Notes under the pieces: generated by a model | The model's input: only the letters and a program-made list of their open reading frames with translations | Told to the model about the DNA's origin: nothing | The model's database searches: none | Made by a program: the position numbers and the translations under genes | NCBI RefSeq assembly: GCF_039634365.2 | Contig: NZ_CP155079.2 | Span: forward strand, 4,650,001-4,714,000 | Direction of reading: 5' to 3' | DNA length: 64,000 nt | DNA from: Mucilaginibacter sp. PAMB04168 | GTDB lineage: Bacteria > Bacteroidota > Bacteroidia > Sphingobacteriales > Sphingobacteriaceae | In this document: piece by piece, positions 35,407 through 47,756 of the stretch | Position numbering within the stretch: the stretch's first letter is position 1 | How the letters are laid out: the number at the start of each line of letters is the position of its first letter

Positions 35407-36555
35407 TTATAAACCACCTTGCTGCAAGCGAGCCATTGCTTCCTGCCGTTGCGCCGGGTAGTTTACATTCTGCAGCTCCTCAACAGCAGGGGCTTGTAAC
35501 AATTCCACGTCCGAATTAATGAGGACTTTGCGCGGACAAGAGTACCCCTGACTTAGAAACTGTAGCATTACCGGATAGGCCCGGGGTTCCCAAATAGTAA
35601 TTAAAGGCTCCGGAAACTGGTTTTCACTATCCATAAAACAGGTAGCTATTTTAGATGGATTACGATTTTCCATCAGATGATTTAGGGTTTGCGCGGTTAA
35701 GTATGGTAGGTCGCAAGCTACGGTAAGCCAGGCCGCGTTGGGGTTTTGTTGAAAGGCAGATAGGATGCCACCAAAAGGGCCTAAACCTGTAAAGCTATCT
35801 AACACAACAGGCAGTTGCTCCTGCTGGTTAACCCATTGCTGGCTGGCATAAGATACAAAGGTTTCCGTGCACAACGCACTCATCATCTCATACATATGCA
35901 ACCGCTGGCTTTTTCCAAAGTATTGTATGCTGCCTTTATCCGTTTGCATACGCTGACTTTGCCCGCCAGCTAATACCAAGCCGTTAAGAACCGGCAAACG
36001 GCTAAGCAAATATTTGTCAATAAAAGTTGTTAAAGCCAACACATCAGCCATCTTTAAAATAGGCACAGCTGCGCCGGCAGGTAAGTGGTTGGTGAGGTAA
36101 TCCGGAATCGAACTGACGCCATCTGTCAACAAAATAAGCTGTACATTGGTAAGTTTCTCCAGTTTTTTATCTAAAGGTTTAACCGGATCTATCACTACAA
36201 TTTGGCTTTGTGCCGCAAAGTGATTGCCATTTACCAACACCAGGTCCTGTTCATTAAACAACGTGCGGTTTTGGAACGCGTTAAACTTTTGCTTGTAAGC
36301 AAACACACGGTGGCTAACTTTATCGGTAAACTCAAGTGCTGCGCCATGAGCTAAAACTGAGTTTTCATCTGCCTGAGCCGCTTGATGATCGGCATCAACA
36401 AAAGCGACTTGGTATTTGGCGTAAAGCTCTTGTATAATTTGGTTAGACAGCTTGCGGATGTTAGCACAATTAGTACCTAAAATGGCCAGTTCATTTCGGT
36501 GGAACTCCCCCAATGAAGGCTTTGCCAGCTTAGCATGTTTTTGATGATTATCCAT
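35407..36555 (-). CDS. mobA: MobA nucleotidyltransferase with degenerate MobB-like N-terminal half
   Basis: 382 residues from the Met at 36555, which overlaps the moaC stop by 8 nt. The C-terminal half (from about residue 195) is MobA: LVLAGGQSQRMQTDKG nucleotide loop, VACDLPYLTAQTL with the catalytic Asp, and a later CPRKVLI block. It attaches GMP or CMP to molybdopterin. The N-terminal half resembles MobB in strand order (LAILGTNCANIRKLSNQII, AFVDADHQAA, LVLVNGNHF), but its P-loop GTNCANIRK lacks the GKT/S needed to bind nucleotide. Confidence 0.85.
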   Translation of the reverse strand: MDNHQKHAKLAKPSLGEFHRNELAILGTNCANIRKLSNQIIQELYAKYQVAFVDADHQAAQADENSVLAHGAALEFTDKVSHRVFAYKQKFNAFQNRTLFNEQDLVLVNGNHFAAQSQIVVIDPVKPLDKKLEKLTNVQLILLTDGVSSIPDYLTNHLPAGAAVPILKMADVLALTTFIDKYLLSRLPVLNGLVLAGGQSQRMQTDKGSIQYFGKSQRLHMYEMMSALCTETFVSYASQQWVNQQEQLPVVLDSFTGLGPFGGILSAFQQNPNAAWLTVACDLPYLTAQTLNHLMENRNPSKIATCFMDSENQFPEPLITIWEPRAYPVMLQFLSQGYSCPRKVLINSDVELLQAPAVEELQNVNYPAQRQEAMARLQQGGL

Positions 36556-37036
36556 TGAAATCGCTTTTGCCTCCTGTTTTCTCCAGCAGTTTGGTTTCTT
36601 TAATAAGGATGTTATGCGAAAATGCTTTGCACATATCATAAATAGTTAGTGCAGCTACGCTGGCGCCGGTTAAGGCTTCCATTTCTACGCCGGTTTTTGA
36701 TGTGATGGCAGCCGTACATCCTATCACCACTTCCTGCTCTTCGTTAATCGTAATTTCAATCTTACAGCTTTCCAACGCCAGCGGGTGGCACAGTGGTATC
36801 AGGTCTGCCGTCTTTTTTGCAGCCATAGTGCCGGCTATAATGGCTGTTTGAAATACAGGTCCCTTTTTAGTTTGGATATCATTGCCCTGCAGGTGCTGCA
36901 TTATTTCTGGCCCTAAAACCACTGTACTTTGAGCTTTGGCTATGCGTTTAGTCACCTGCTTATCGCTCACATCAACCATGGTTGGGTAGTTGGTATCGGG
37001 GTTAATATGCGAGAATGTTTTGACGGGTTGATTCAT
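36548..37036 (-). CDS. moaC: cyclic pyranopterin monophosphate synthase MoaC
   Basis: 162 residues from the Met at 37036; six codons further upstream are possible but would precede the predicted transcription start. Motifs LIPLCHPLALESC, KTGVEMEALTGASVAALTI and YDMCKAFS are complete, with the catalytic Lys in the NILIKETKLLEKTGG tail. First gene of the synthesis/transport part of the cluster, with its own TAGCTTTG box. Confidence 0.95.
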   Translation of the reverse strand: MNQPVKTFSHINPDTNYPTMVDVSDKQVTKRIAKAQSTVVLGPEIMQHLQGNDIQTKKGPVFQTAIIAGTMAAKKTADLIPLCHPLALESCKIEITINEEQEVVIGCTAAITSKTGVEMEALTGASVAALTIYDMCKAFSHNILIKETKLLEKTGGKSDFNG

Positions 37037-37055
37037 AGAAGTGCTTGGATGCATA

Positions 37056-37063
37056 CAAAGCTA
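37056..37063 (-). promoter_or_regulatory. -7 box in front of moaC
   Basis: TAGCTTTG on the minus strand, 19 nt before the moaC ATG at 37036. No clear -33 TTTG. It implies that the moa/mod genes can be transcribed separately from the oxidoreductase genes. Confidence 0.5.
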
Positions 37064-37111
37064 AACATAAAACTTGGCCCTGTCCATCCTATAGGAGTAT
37101 TGTAACTTTCT

Positions 37112-37183
37112 AAAAGATGCCTTCTCTAACAATAAGTTAGAGATCTTTTCAAATTAATTAACTTATTACTTTGAAAAGATCTC
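37112..37183 (-). promoter_or_regulatory. two overlapping hairpins between the oxidoreductase operon and moaC
   Basis: Hairpin B: GAGATCTTTTCAAA (37140-37153) with TTTGAAAAGATCTC (37170-37183), 14 bp perfect, 16-nt loop. Hairpin A: TCTCTAAC (37123-37130) with GTTAGAGA (37136-37143), 8 bp, 5-nt loop, extendable by AAAAGA (37112-37117) with TCTTTT (37144-37149). They share bases 37140-37149, so they exclude each other. Either a terminator of the upstream operon or an attenuator. Confidence 0.55.
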
Positions 37184-37248
37184 ACGCATACGGCAGAAAT
37201 AACATCATTTATCTAGTCCTTCCCTTCTCGGGAGGGTTTAATAAAAGC

Positions 37249-39477
37249 TTACATCAGTTTATTTAACTGTATAGGCAAATCTCTTACTCGTTTGCCTGTT
37301 GCATGATATACGGCATTGGCTATTGCTGCAGCCACACCAACAATGCCTATTTCGCCCACTCCCTTAACGCCCAATGGATTTACAACTTCATCGTGCTCCT
37401 CTACAAAAATGATGTCCACATCTTTAATATCGGCGTTGACGGGTACATGGTACTCGGCAAGGTCATGGTTGATGAAGCGGGCAATGTTGTTGTCCATTAC
37501 CGAATCCTCATGCAGGGCCATACTAATACCCCAAACTACACCACCTAACACCTGACTGCGCGCCATTTTAGTGTTGATGATACGTCCGGCAGCTACAGCT
37601 GTTACCACACGGTTGACATGTACGGTTCCTAAATCCTCATCTACTGCTACTTCGGCAAAAACGGCCGAATGTGTATAGCGGGAGTATTTTTTCTGCTTGA
37701 GCATGTTGGGCAATGACGTAACATCGGCTTCAATATAATTTGCCTCGCTCATTTTCATTACCTCTGTAAGCGTGTAATAAACGTCGGGCTTATCTTTTAA
37801 GCTAATACTGCCGTTTGCAAAAATCACATCTTCATCATCGGCATTGGCAAAAGGTGAATTTGGCAGCTTACGTGCCATTTTAAACAGCTTGCCTTTAACA
37901 TCATCACAAACCAGCTTTACAGCTGAGCCAATGGTAGCAGCAGTCCAGGAGCCACCTTGCAGCGGCGCCATAGGCATAACACTGTCACCTAACTTAAATT
38001 GCACGTCTTCTAACGGCAGCCCCAAAGTTTCCGCAGCTATTTGGGTCATACTGGTGTAGGTACCTGTGCCTATGTCGGCAGTTGCACTGCTAACCGTTAG
38101 CTTGCCATCAATGGTAAACATTGCTTTTGCCCTGGCCGGCATTTGCTGCGCTTCCCACGCACCTGTAGCCATGCCCGATCCAATGAGGTAGTTGCCTTTA
38201 CGGGTAGCACGAGGTTCTGCCTTACGCTGATCCCAGCCAAACTTTTCAGCCCCCTGCCGGTAACATTCCCTCAACTCTTTACTCGAAAAGGGCAAATCAT
38301 CATTCAGATCCTTCTCCGCATAATTTATTAAGCGGAACTCAAGCGGATCGATACCGGCTTTGTAAGCAGTTTCATCAATGGCACACTCAATAGCATACAC
38401 GCCGGTTACACCGCCGGGCGCACGCATATCTAAAGGGGTATACACATCAAGAGGAACTATTTTATGCGAGAAACTCACATTTTGGCAATTGTATAAAAAG
38501 CCCGACCAGTTGACAATATTCTCGGTATACTCCTCAAATTGCGATGTTTCGCTAAAAGTATTGTTGATGACAGCCTGTAGCTTACCATCAGCAGACGCGC
38601 CGATGGTTATTTTTTGCAGCGTTGCCGGGCGATGTCCGAATGAAAACATTTGCTGCCGTGTGAGCACTACTTTAATTGAGCGCTTCAATTCCATAGCTGC
38701 CATTACAGCCAGGTACAATTGGTATTGTGGCCGTAAGCCAGCACCAAATGCACCACCCACAAAAGGTGATATGACACGTGCTTTATCTGTAGACAAGCCG
38801 AACACACTTTTCACATAGCTTTGGCTGTTAAGCACGCTTTGCGTTTTATCATATATAGTTAATTTATCATCATCACCATAAATAACAGTTGTAGCATGCA
38901 TTTCCATAGGGTTGTGATGCTCGCTACCGTGAAAATAATCGGCTTGATGTTGAATAGCAGACTTATCGAAAGCTTTCTGTGCATCGCCACGGGGCTTGGT
39001 AACCGGTACTTTGTAGGATTTAGGCTTCTTGGCTTTATCTAAATTAAGCTCTATGCCCGACTGCAGGTTTTCATCTACCTCATATTCAAAATGAATTAAG
39101 GTTGATGCATAACGCGCCAGCTCAAACGTTACGGCCACTACTAATGCAATAGGCTGTAAGCCGAATTGAATTTCATTATTTTGAAAAGGCCTAAATGGCG
39201 AGCCGTCTTTAGGTGCGTCCTGATCTTTGTAACTCCGGTCAAACCAGGCAAAGTCGGGTACATTCTCGTGCGTAAATACTTGTAAAACTCCCTTTTGACT
39301 AAGTGCCTGCCGCGTATTTACGGCCGTAATTTTACCCTTGGTTATAGGACTTGACACCACGTAACCGTAGGTAATTCCGGCAGCTACATTAAATTCGGCA
39401 GCATATTTCGCCTGCCCGGTTACCTTAGCGCGGCCATCTACCCGGCTAATGGGTTTGCCTATATATTCTGTACTCAT
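37249..39477 (-). CDS. molybdopterin-binding subunit of a xanthine-dehydrogenase-family oxidoreductase
   Basis: 742 residues. The N-terminal block GKPISRVDGRAKVTGQAKYAAE and the long C-terminal domains match the PaoC/YagR aldehyde-oxidoreductase type. Cofactor-contact blocks include GGAFGAGLRP, DMRAPGGVTGVYAIECAIDE and, near the end, GVKGVGEIGIVG with the catalytic base Glu. It catalyses hydroxylation of an aldehyde or heterocycle, with electrons passing to FeS and FAD subunits encoded upstream. The start overlaps the FAD gene stop by 4 nt. No Tat or Sec signal, so probably cytosolic. Substrate unknown. Confidence 0.92.
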   Translation of the reverse strand: MSTEYIGKPISRVDGRAKVTGQAKYAAEFNVAAGITYGYVVSSPITKGKITAVNTRQALSQKGVLQVFTHENVPDFAWFDRSYKDQDAPKDGSPFRPFQNNEIQFGLQPIALVVAVTFELARYASTLIHFEYEVDENLQSGIELNLDKAKKPKSYKVPVTKPRGDAQKAFDKSAIQHQADYFHGSEHHNPMEMHATTVIYGDDDKLTIYDKTQSVLNSQSYVKSVFGLSTDKARVISPFVGGAFGAGLRPQYQLYLAVMAAMELKRSIKVVLTRQQMFSFGHRPATLQKITIGASADGKLQAVINNTFSETSQFEEYTENIVNWSGFLYNCQNVSFSHKIVPLDVYTPLDMRAPGGVTGVYAIECAIDETAYKAGIDPLEFRLINYAEKDLNDDLPFSSKELRECYRQGAEKFGWDQRKAEPRATRKGNYLIGSGMATGAWEAQQMPARAKAMFTIDGKLTVSSATADIGTGTYTSMTQIAAETLGLPLEDVQFKLGDSVMPMAPLQGGSWTAATIGSAVKLVCDDVKGKLFKMARKLPNSPFANADDEDVIFANGSISLKDKPDVYYTLTEVMKMSEANYIEADVTSLPNMLKQKKYSRYTHSAVFAEVAVDEDLGTVHVNRVVTAVAAGRIINTKMARSQVLGGVVWGISMALHEDSVMDNNIARFINHDLAEYHVPVNADIKDVDIIFVEEHDEVVNPLGVKGVGEIGIVGVAAAIANAVYHATGKRVRDLPIQLNKLM

Positions 39478-40469
39478 GCTTGTTCCTCCAGTTTAGCTGC
39501 CTTTAATAACGCTCTTACAATTGCCCGCTTTGCGAGATCTATTTTAAAGGTATTGTCGCCAAAGCCTTTCGCACCTTCCAAAGCAATTTCCGCTGCTTTC
39601 TTAAAATTTTCAGTTAATGCTACCTGATTGGTCAGTGCAGCTTCTGCTTCAATACTTCTCCAGGGCTTATGCGCAACGCCACCCAAGGCCAGGCGTGCTT
39701 CGGTAATTACATTACCATCCATTTTTAGCCCTACGGCTACGGATACTAATGCAAAAGCGTACGAGGCCCTCTCACGAACCTTTAGATATTCAAAGTTCTC
39801 AGCAAATCCTTCATTTGGTAAATCTACGGATGTAATTATATCGCCTGCATCGAGCGTGTTATCCAAATCCGGCCGATCTCCCGGTAAGCGATGAAAATCG
39901 GCAAATGGAATACTCCAGTCACCGTTTTTTCCGGTTATGTTTACCGTAGCCCCTAACGCTGCCAGCGCTACACACATATCACTGGGATGCGTTGCAATGC
40001 ACTGTTCGCTGGTACCTAAAATAGCATGTATACGGTTGTACCCATTTACGGCCGAACACCCTGAACCCGGCTCGCGCTTATTACAGGGCGTGGCTTTATC
40101 ATAAAAATAATAACAGCGTGTGCGCTGCATAAGGTTGCCCCCATTGGTAGCCATGTTACGCAGCTGTGGAGATGCTCCAGCTAATATGGCTTTTGACAAG
40201 AGAGGATATCGTTCCTCCACCTTTTCGTTCCAGGCGGTATCAGCATTGGTTACTAAAGCCCCTAAACGCAGGCCGCCGTTATTGGTATCTTCAATACTAT
40301 GAAAAGCAAGATGAGTGATATCGATTAGGTGATCGGGACTCTCGACGCTTATTTTCATTAAGTCGAGCAGGTTTGTACCACCAGCTATGTATTTAGGGCT
40401 GTCGTGCTCGTCCAGTTCCCTTATAGCAGCATCTGTGCTATTAACGCTTACATAGGTAAACTTATTCAT
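39474..40469 (-). CDS. FAD (and likely 4Fe-4S) subunit of the same oxidoreductase
   Basis: 331 residues. FAD-binding blocks are PKYIAGGTNLLDLMK and ATNGGNLMQRTRC. Between them and the C-terminal CO-dehydrogenase-flavoprotein domain lies a Cys-rich insert: CNKREPGSGC, then EQCIATHPSDMC, the four-Cys arrangement that binds a 4Fe-4S cluster in E. coli PaoB. This places the enzyme with PaoABC rather than classic xanthine dehydrogenase. Overlaps the FeS gene by 8 nt. Confidence 0.9.
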   Translation of the reverse strand: MNKFTYVSVNSTDAAIRELDEHDSPKYIAGGTNLLDLMKISVESPDHLIDITHLAFHSIEDTNNGGLRLGALVTNADTAWNEKVEERYPLLSKAILAGASPQLRNMATNGGNLMQRTRCYYFYDKATPCNKREPGSGCSAVNGYNRIHAILGTSEQCIATHPSDMCVALAALGATVNITGKNGDWSIPFADFHRLPGDRPDLDNTLDAGDIITSVDLPNEGFAENFEYLKVRERASYAFALVSVAVGLKMDGNVITEARLALGGVAHKPWRSIEAEAALTNQVALTENFKKAAEIALEGAKGFGDNTFKIDLAKRAIVRALLKAAKLEEQA

Positions 40470-41007
40470 GACTACCGGCTCCTTTCACTTGCTCAATAGC
40501 ATCTAAAATGTGGGGGTAAGCACCACAGCGACAGATATTGCCACTCATGAGTTCACTTATTTCATCGCGCGTTGTGGCTTTACCTTCATTAATTAAACCA
40601 ACGGCCGAACAAATTTGACCGGGTGTGCAATAACCGCATTGGTAGGCATCATGTTCAACAAATGCCTCCTGAACCGGATGCAGTTCGTCTCCTTTTGAAA
40701 GACCTTCGATTGTAGTGACTTGGCAACCTTGCTTCATAACAGCTAACGTGAGACAAGAGTTGATGCGTTTACCATCAATCAACACTGTACATGCACCACA
40801 CTGACCGTGATCACATCCTTTTTTAGTACCGGTGAGACCAACATATTCCCTGAGCGCATCTAACAAACTGACCCAAGGTTCAATCTTAAGATGAATCTCC
40901 TGTCCGTTTATGTTGAGGACTACATTGTGTGCTGAGTCAGGGTCGGGCACAGCATGAGCTAAGGGCCAGGTATGTCCTTGATGCGTTTGGTCGATTATTG
41001 TATTCAT
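40462..41007 (-). CDS. 2Fe-2S subunit of the same oxidoreductase
   Basis: 181 residues from the ATG at 41007; an upstream TTG two codons away is not needed. Plant-ferredoxin domain cysteines are in GCDHGQCGAC plus NSCLTLAV. The second 2Fe-2S domain shows CGYCTPGQICSA and ICRCGAYPHI. About 30 polar residues precede the domain, with no twin-arginine or Sec signal, unlike the exported E. coli PaoA. First gene of the operon; no clean TAnnTTTG box was found upstream. Confidence 0.93.
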   Translation of the reverse strand: MNTIIDQTHQGHTWPLAHAVPDPDSAHNVVLNINGQEIHLKIEPWVSLLDALREYVGLTGTKKGCDHGQCGACTVLIDGKRINSCLTLAVMKQGCQVTTIEGLSKGDELHPVQEAFVEHDAYQCGYCTPGQICSAVGLINEGKATTRDEISELMSGNICRCGAYPHILDAIEQVKGAGSHE

Positions 41008-41099
41008 TAGCAAAGCGTTTAATGCATTATTCGGGAAATGCTAAGATTTAAACACTTGTATCTTAAATTAGTTCTGTAGGGAAAAAGACAGGTAATTAT

Positions 41100-41237
41100 T
41101 TATAAATATTCCAGATAGTAAGCCACCAGTGCCTGATTGTGCGGCAGGGAAGTCGATAAAATCGGAATATGATTCTCCTCAACATGAAGGAAAAAAAACA
41201 GTTGATGGTTCGCAACGAAATGACCTACTTGATACTG
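41100..41237 (-). pseudogene. possible 3' remnant of a gene
   Basis: A 45-codon minus-strand frame between stops reads like protein (VGHFVANHQLFFFLHVEEN, then LVAYYLEYL, stop) but has no start codon of its own. A plus-strand frame over the same bases (41169-41378) is also open and looks less natural. Family not recognised. The rest of 41014-41404 shows no gene apart from the 5S terminator. Confidence 0.3.
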
Positions 41238-41360
41238 CTAAACGGCGATAAGAATGAAAAACGGGCGGTCAGCAGGCCAGAGCAGGAAGGCAGCAGGCAA
41301 GTTAGTACAGCTTCTGGAGCTAAATCAGCGAGGCGTGTTAGGGGGGCTATAAAAGCAGAA

Positions 41361-41390
41361 AACCCCTGTAATGATTAGTTACAGGGGGTT
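41361..41390 (-). terminator. rRNA operon terminator
   Basis: AACCCCTGTAA pairs with TTACAGGGGGTT around a short loop, about 14 bp downstream of the 5S 3' end on the minus strand, followed by a T-rich stretch. Confidence 0.8.
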
Positions 41391-41403
41391 AACTGAAAAG
41401 GTT

Positions 41404-41512
<109 letters not shown>

Positions 41513-41674
41513 ATATTTTTAATGTTTTTTAGCAGCCCTTTATTAAACGGACTACCTTAAACAATGACAATAATTGAAAGAAGTAATGTTAGTTCTGAGT
41601 AAACAACAGCACATGTTGTTTTTGATGGTGTGGTGTGACCGGAAAGATCACACCACTTATCTGTTGACGAAGAA

Positions 41675-44551
<2,877 letters not shown>

Positions 44552-44792
44552 TACACATGCCGCTTTTGCTCGGCATGGTATGCTTTATTTAGAGTTGTTT
44601 TAGCAGTATCCGGTAGTTAGTATACAGTATCAAGACCCGAAAGCCTTTTTACTTTTTACCTTGTACTTTCTACTCTTACTCACAACGTCCTTCACTGTTG
44701 TTTTCTCAGTTTTACAATTACTTCTTCCAATATGTCAAAGAACTTTCGAATTAGATAGGCAGATGATTGCTCATTTGCTTATCACATCTGTG

Positions 44793-44866
44793 TGGAGAAT
44801 AACGGATTCGAACCGTTGACCCCCTGCGTGCAAGGCAGGTGCTCTAGCCAGCTGAGCTAATTCCCC
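44793..44866 (-). tRNA. trnA: tRNA-Ala (TGC anticodon)
   Basis: 74 nt. The acceptor stem GGGGAAT pairs with ATTCTCC (one G-U), the anticodon loop reads TTGCACG, and the T-arm is GGTTCGAATCC. CCA is not encoded. Lies in the 16S-23S spacer. Confidence 0.97.
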
Positions 44867-44887
44867 ATAAAAGATTTCCCTTTGTAG

Positions 44888-44962
44888 TAGTCTCGAGCAG
44901 ATTTGAACTGCTGACCCCTACATTATCAGTGTAGTGCTCTAACCAAACTGAGCTACGAGACT
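44888..44962 (-). tRNA. trnI: tRNA-Ile (GAT anticodon)
   Basis: 75 nt. The acceptor stem AGTCTCG pairs with CGAGACT, the anticodon loop is CTGATAA, and the T-arm is AGTTCAAATCT. CCA is not encoded. First tRNA after 16S. Confidence 0.97.
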
Positions 44963-45138
44963 TTGTTTAATGGTTACAGCCACTCTATATATTACCTATA
45001 TAGTACTGATATGGCTTTTCTTTTCTGGGTTTCTTCTTTTTTCTTCTAATCTTAAGAAATACATGTGCGTAGCAGGATTCTGTCTTTTTACTTACCTCTC
45101 TTTTTCGGCTCGTGTTACTTGGTACTGAATACTGCTCC

Positions 45139-46667
<1,529 letters not shown>

Positions 46668-46954
46668 TTTTGTTTGTATCCAGACCCTATTACTCAAAAT
46701 AGAAATCTGATTATTTGTATATCTTTATACAGTATTCAGTGTAACTCCAATTTCGAAAGGTTTTCTTTTTTTTGATAGAGTCGATAACCTTAAGTTATCG
46801 CTCCCGCTACGCTACATGTTACTTCTTAAAAGAACTTTATCGCTTCCCCGTCACGGTTCCGCTTTTTATATCTGCTCATCCTAGCGATGAGTGATTTTGC
46901 TTTTTGTTTCCCCTCGCTTTCCGTCCGCTTTCGCTTTCGTTCCGTTTGGGAGTG
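46668..46954 (-). other. rRNA leader
   Basis: Transcribed spacer between the proximal promoter and 16S. Holds two hairpins, CGATAAC-CTTAA-GTTATCG (46784-46802) and CTCATC-CTAGC-GATGAG (about 46876-46892), and a pyrimidine-rich plus strand. Likely involved in rRNA processing or antitermination. No gene. Confidence 0.6.
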
Positions 46955-46985
46955 CAAAGGTAACTAAGTTTTTGATTTCTCCAAA
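46955..46985 (-). promoter_or_regulatory. rRNA promoter P1 (proximal)
   Basis: Minus strand TTTG (46982-46985), exactly 19 bp, TACCTTTG (46955-46962): a perfect match to the Bacteroidota consensus TTTG-N19-TAnnTTTG. Confidence 0.85.
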
Positions 46986-47088
46986 ATTTATTTCTAAATT
47001 TTTTTGAGACTCCTTAAACCGCTTTTCGCCGTTTTTCTTATCCCTGTGCCGCTTTTCAATCTATTCCCGATCATTGCGATTGGGAGTG

Positions 47089-47119
47089 CAAAGGTAGAAA
47101 TCTTTTTGACATCCCCAAA
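47089..47119 (-). promoter_or_regulatory. rRNA promoter P2
   Basis: Minus strand TTTG (47116-47119), 19 bp, TACCTTTG (47089-47096). The bases after the box (CACTCCCAA) are the same as after P1. Confidence 0.85.
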
Positions 47120-47257
47120 ACTTTTTTTAAAGTTTTTTGTGATGCCCCGATTGGCTATCCGCCTCTCTCCTGATCTCCTGCTGACGCATCTTTCAATGCT
47201 TCAACATCCCTTCGCCCTTTTTCAATGTACTGACCGCATTCCTTCGTTTGCGGGTTG

Positions 47258-47288
47258 CAAAGGTAGCGCTTTTTTCCTTTTTATAAAA
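47258..47288 (-). promoter_or_regulatory. rRNA promoter P3 (distal)
   Basis: Minus strand TTTT (47285-47288), 19 bp, TACCTTTG (47258-47265). The -33 element differs by one base from P1 and P2. No further copy is seen upstream. Confidence 0.75.
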
Positions 47289-47420
47289 CCTTTCTTCTCT
47301 TTTTGTGTTACATCCCCCTTAACTCCCTACCCTTCAACCCCTTTCTTTTTCTAAAACGCCCCCTGATGTCTTAGTCAGGTTGCTTATCGCATATAGGTAG
47401 TTCTTATACTCCACTTTTAA

Positions 47421-47451
47421 TCTATTATAATGATACCGGCGTTATAATAGA
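47421..47451. repeat. 10-bp perfect inverted repeat
   Basis: TCTATTATAA (47421-47430) and TTATAATAGA (47442-47451) with an 11-nt GC-richer loop. No T run on either side, so it is not a standard terminator. It lies between the rRNA promoters and the broken gene at 47757. Confidence 0.5.
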
Positions 47452-47756
47452 TGGTAAACTTCATTGAGAGATCAAGATTTGTAATATTTTCAATAAAAAA
47501 GCCAATCTTATGTTCAACCAGCTCTTGATAGGGCCTTAAACCGTTCATCTAATACATCCATCCATTTTTAAAATTGGTTGCAGGCATTAACTATAGTCTA
47601 TTATATAAATAGTGGTTATCTTTTTACATATTCCTCAAGTGCAATACTTCATCATCAGTCAATCAAGGTTGATGATAGTTTTCTTTGAAACACAAATCAA
47701 CTCTCAATTGCCGAAAGTGCCACGGTTTTGGTAAATTAGGGGCAGTAAATCTTAAC

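Noticed and set aside
41169..41378. Plus-strand frame of 69 codons near the 5S gene
   Set aside because: Low-complexity charged C-terminus, runs into the rRNA terminator, no promoter box; the opposite strand reads more like protein.
47004..47354. Plus-strand frame of 116 codons
   Set aside because: It covers the tandem rRNA promoters on the other strand; Phe/Leu/Pro-rich because of the pyrimidine-rich strand.
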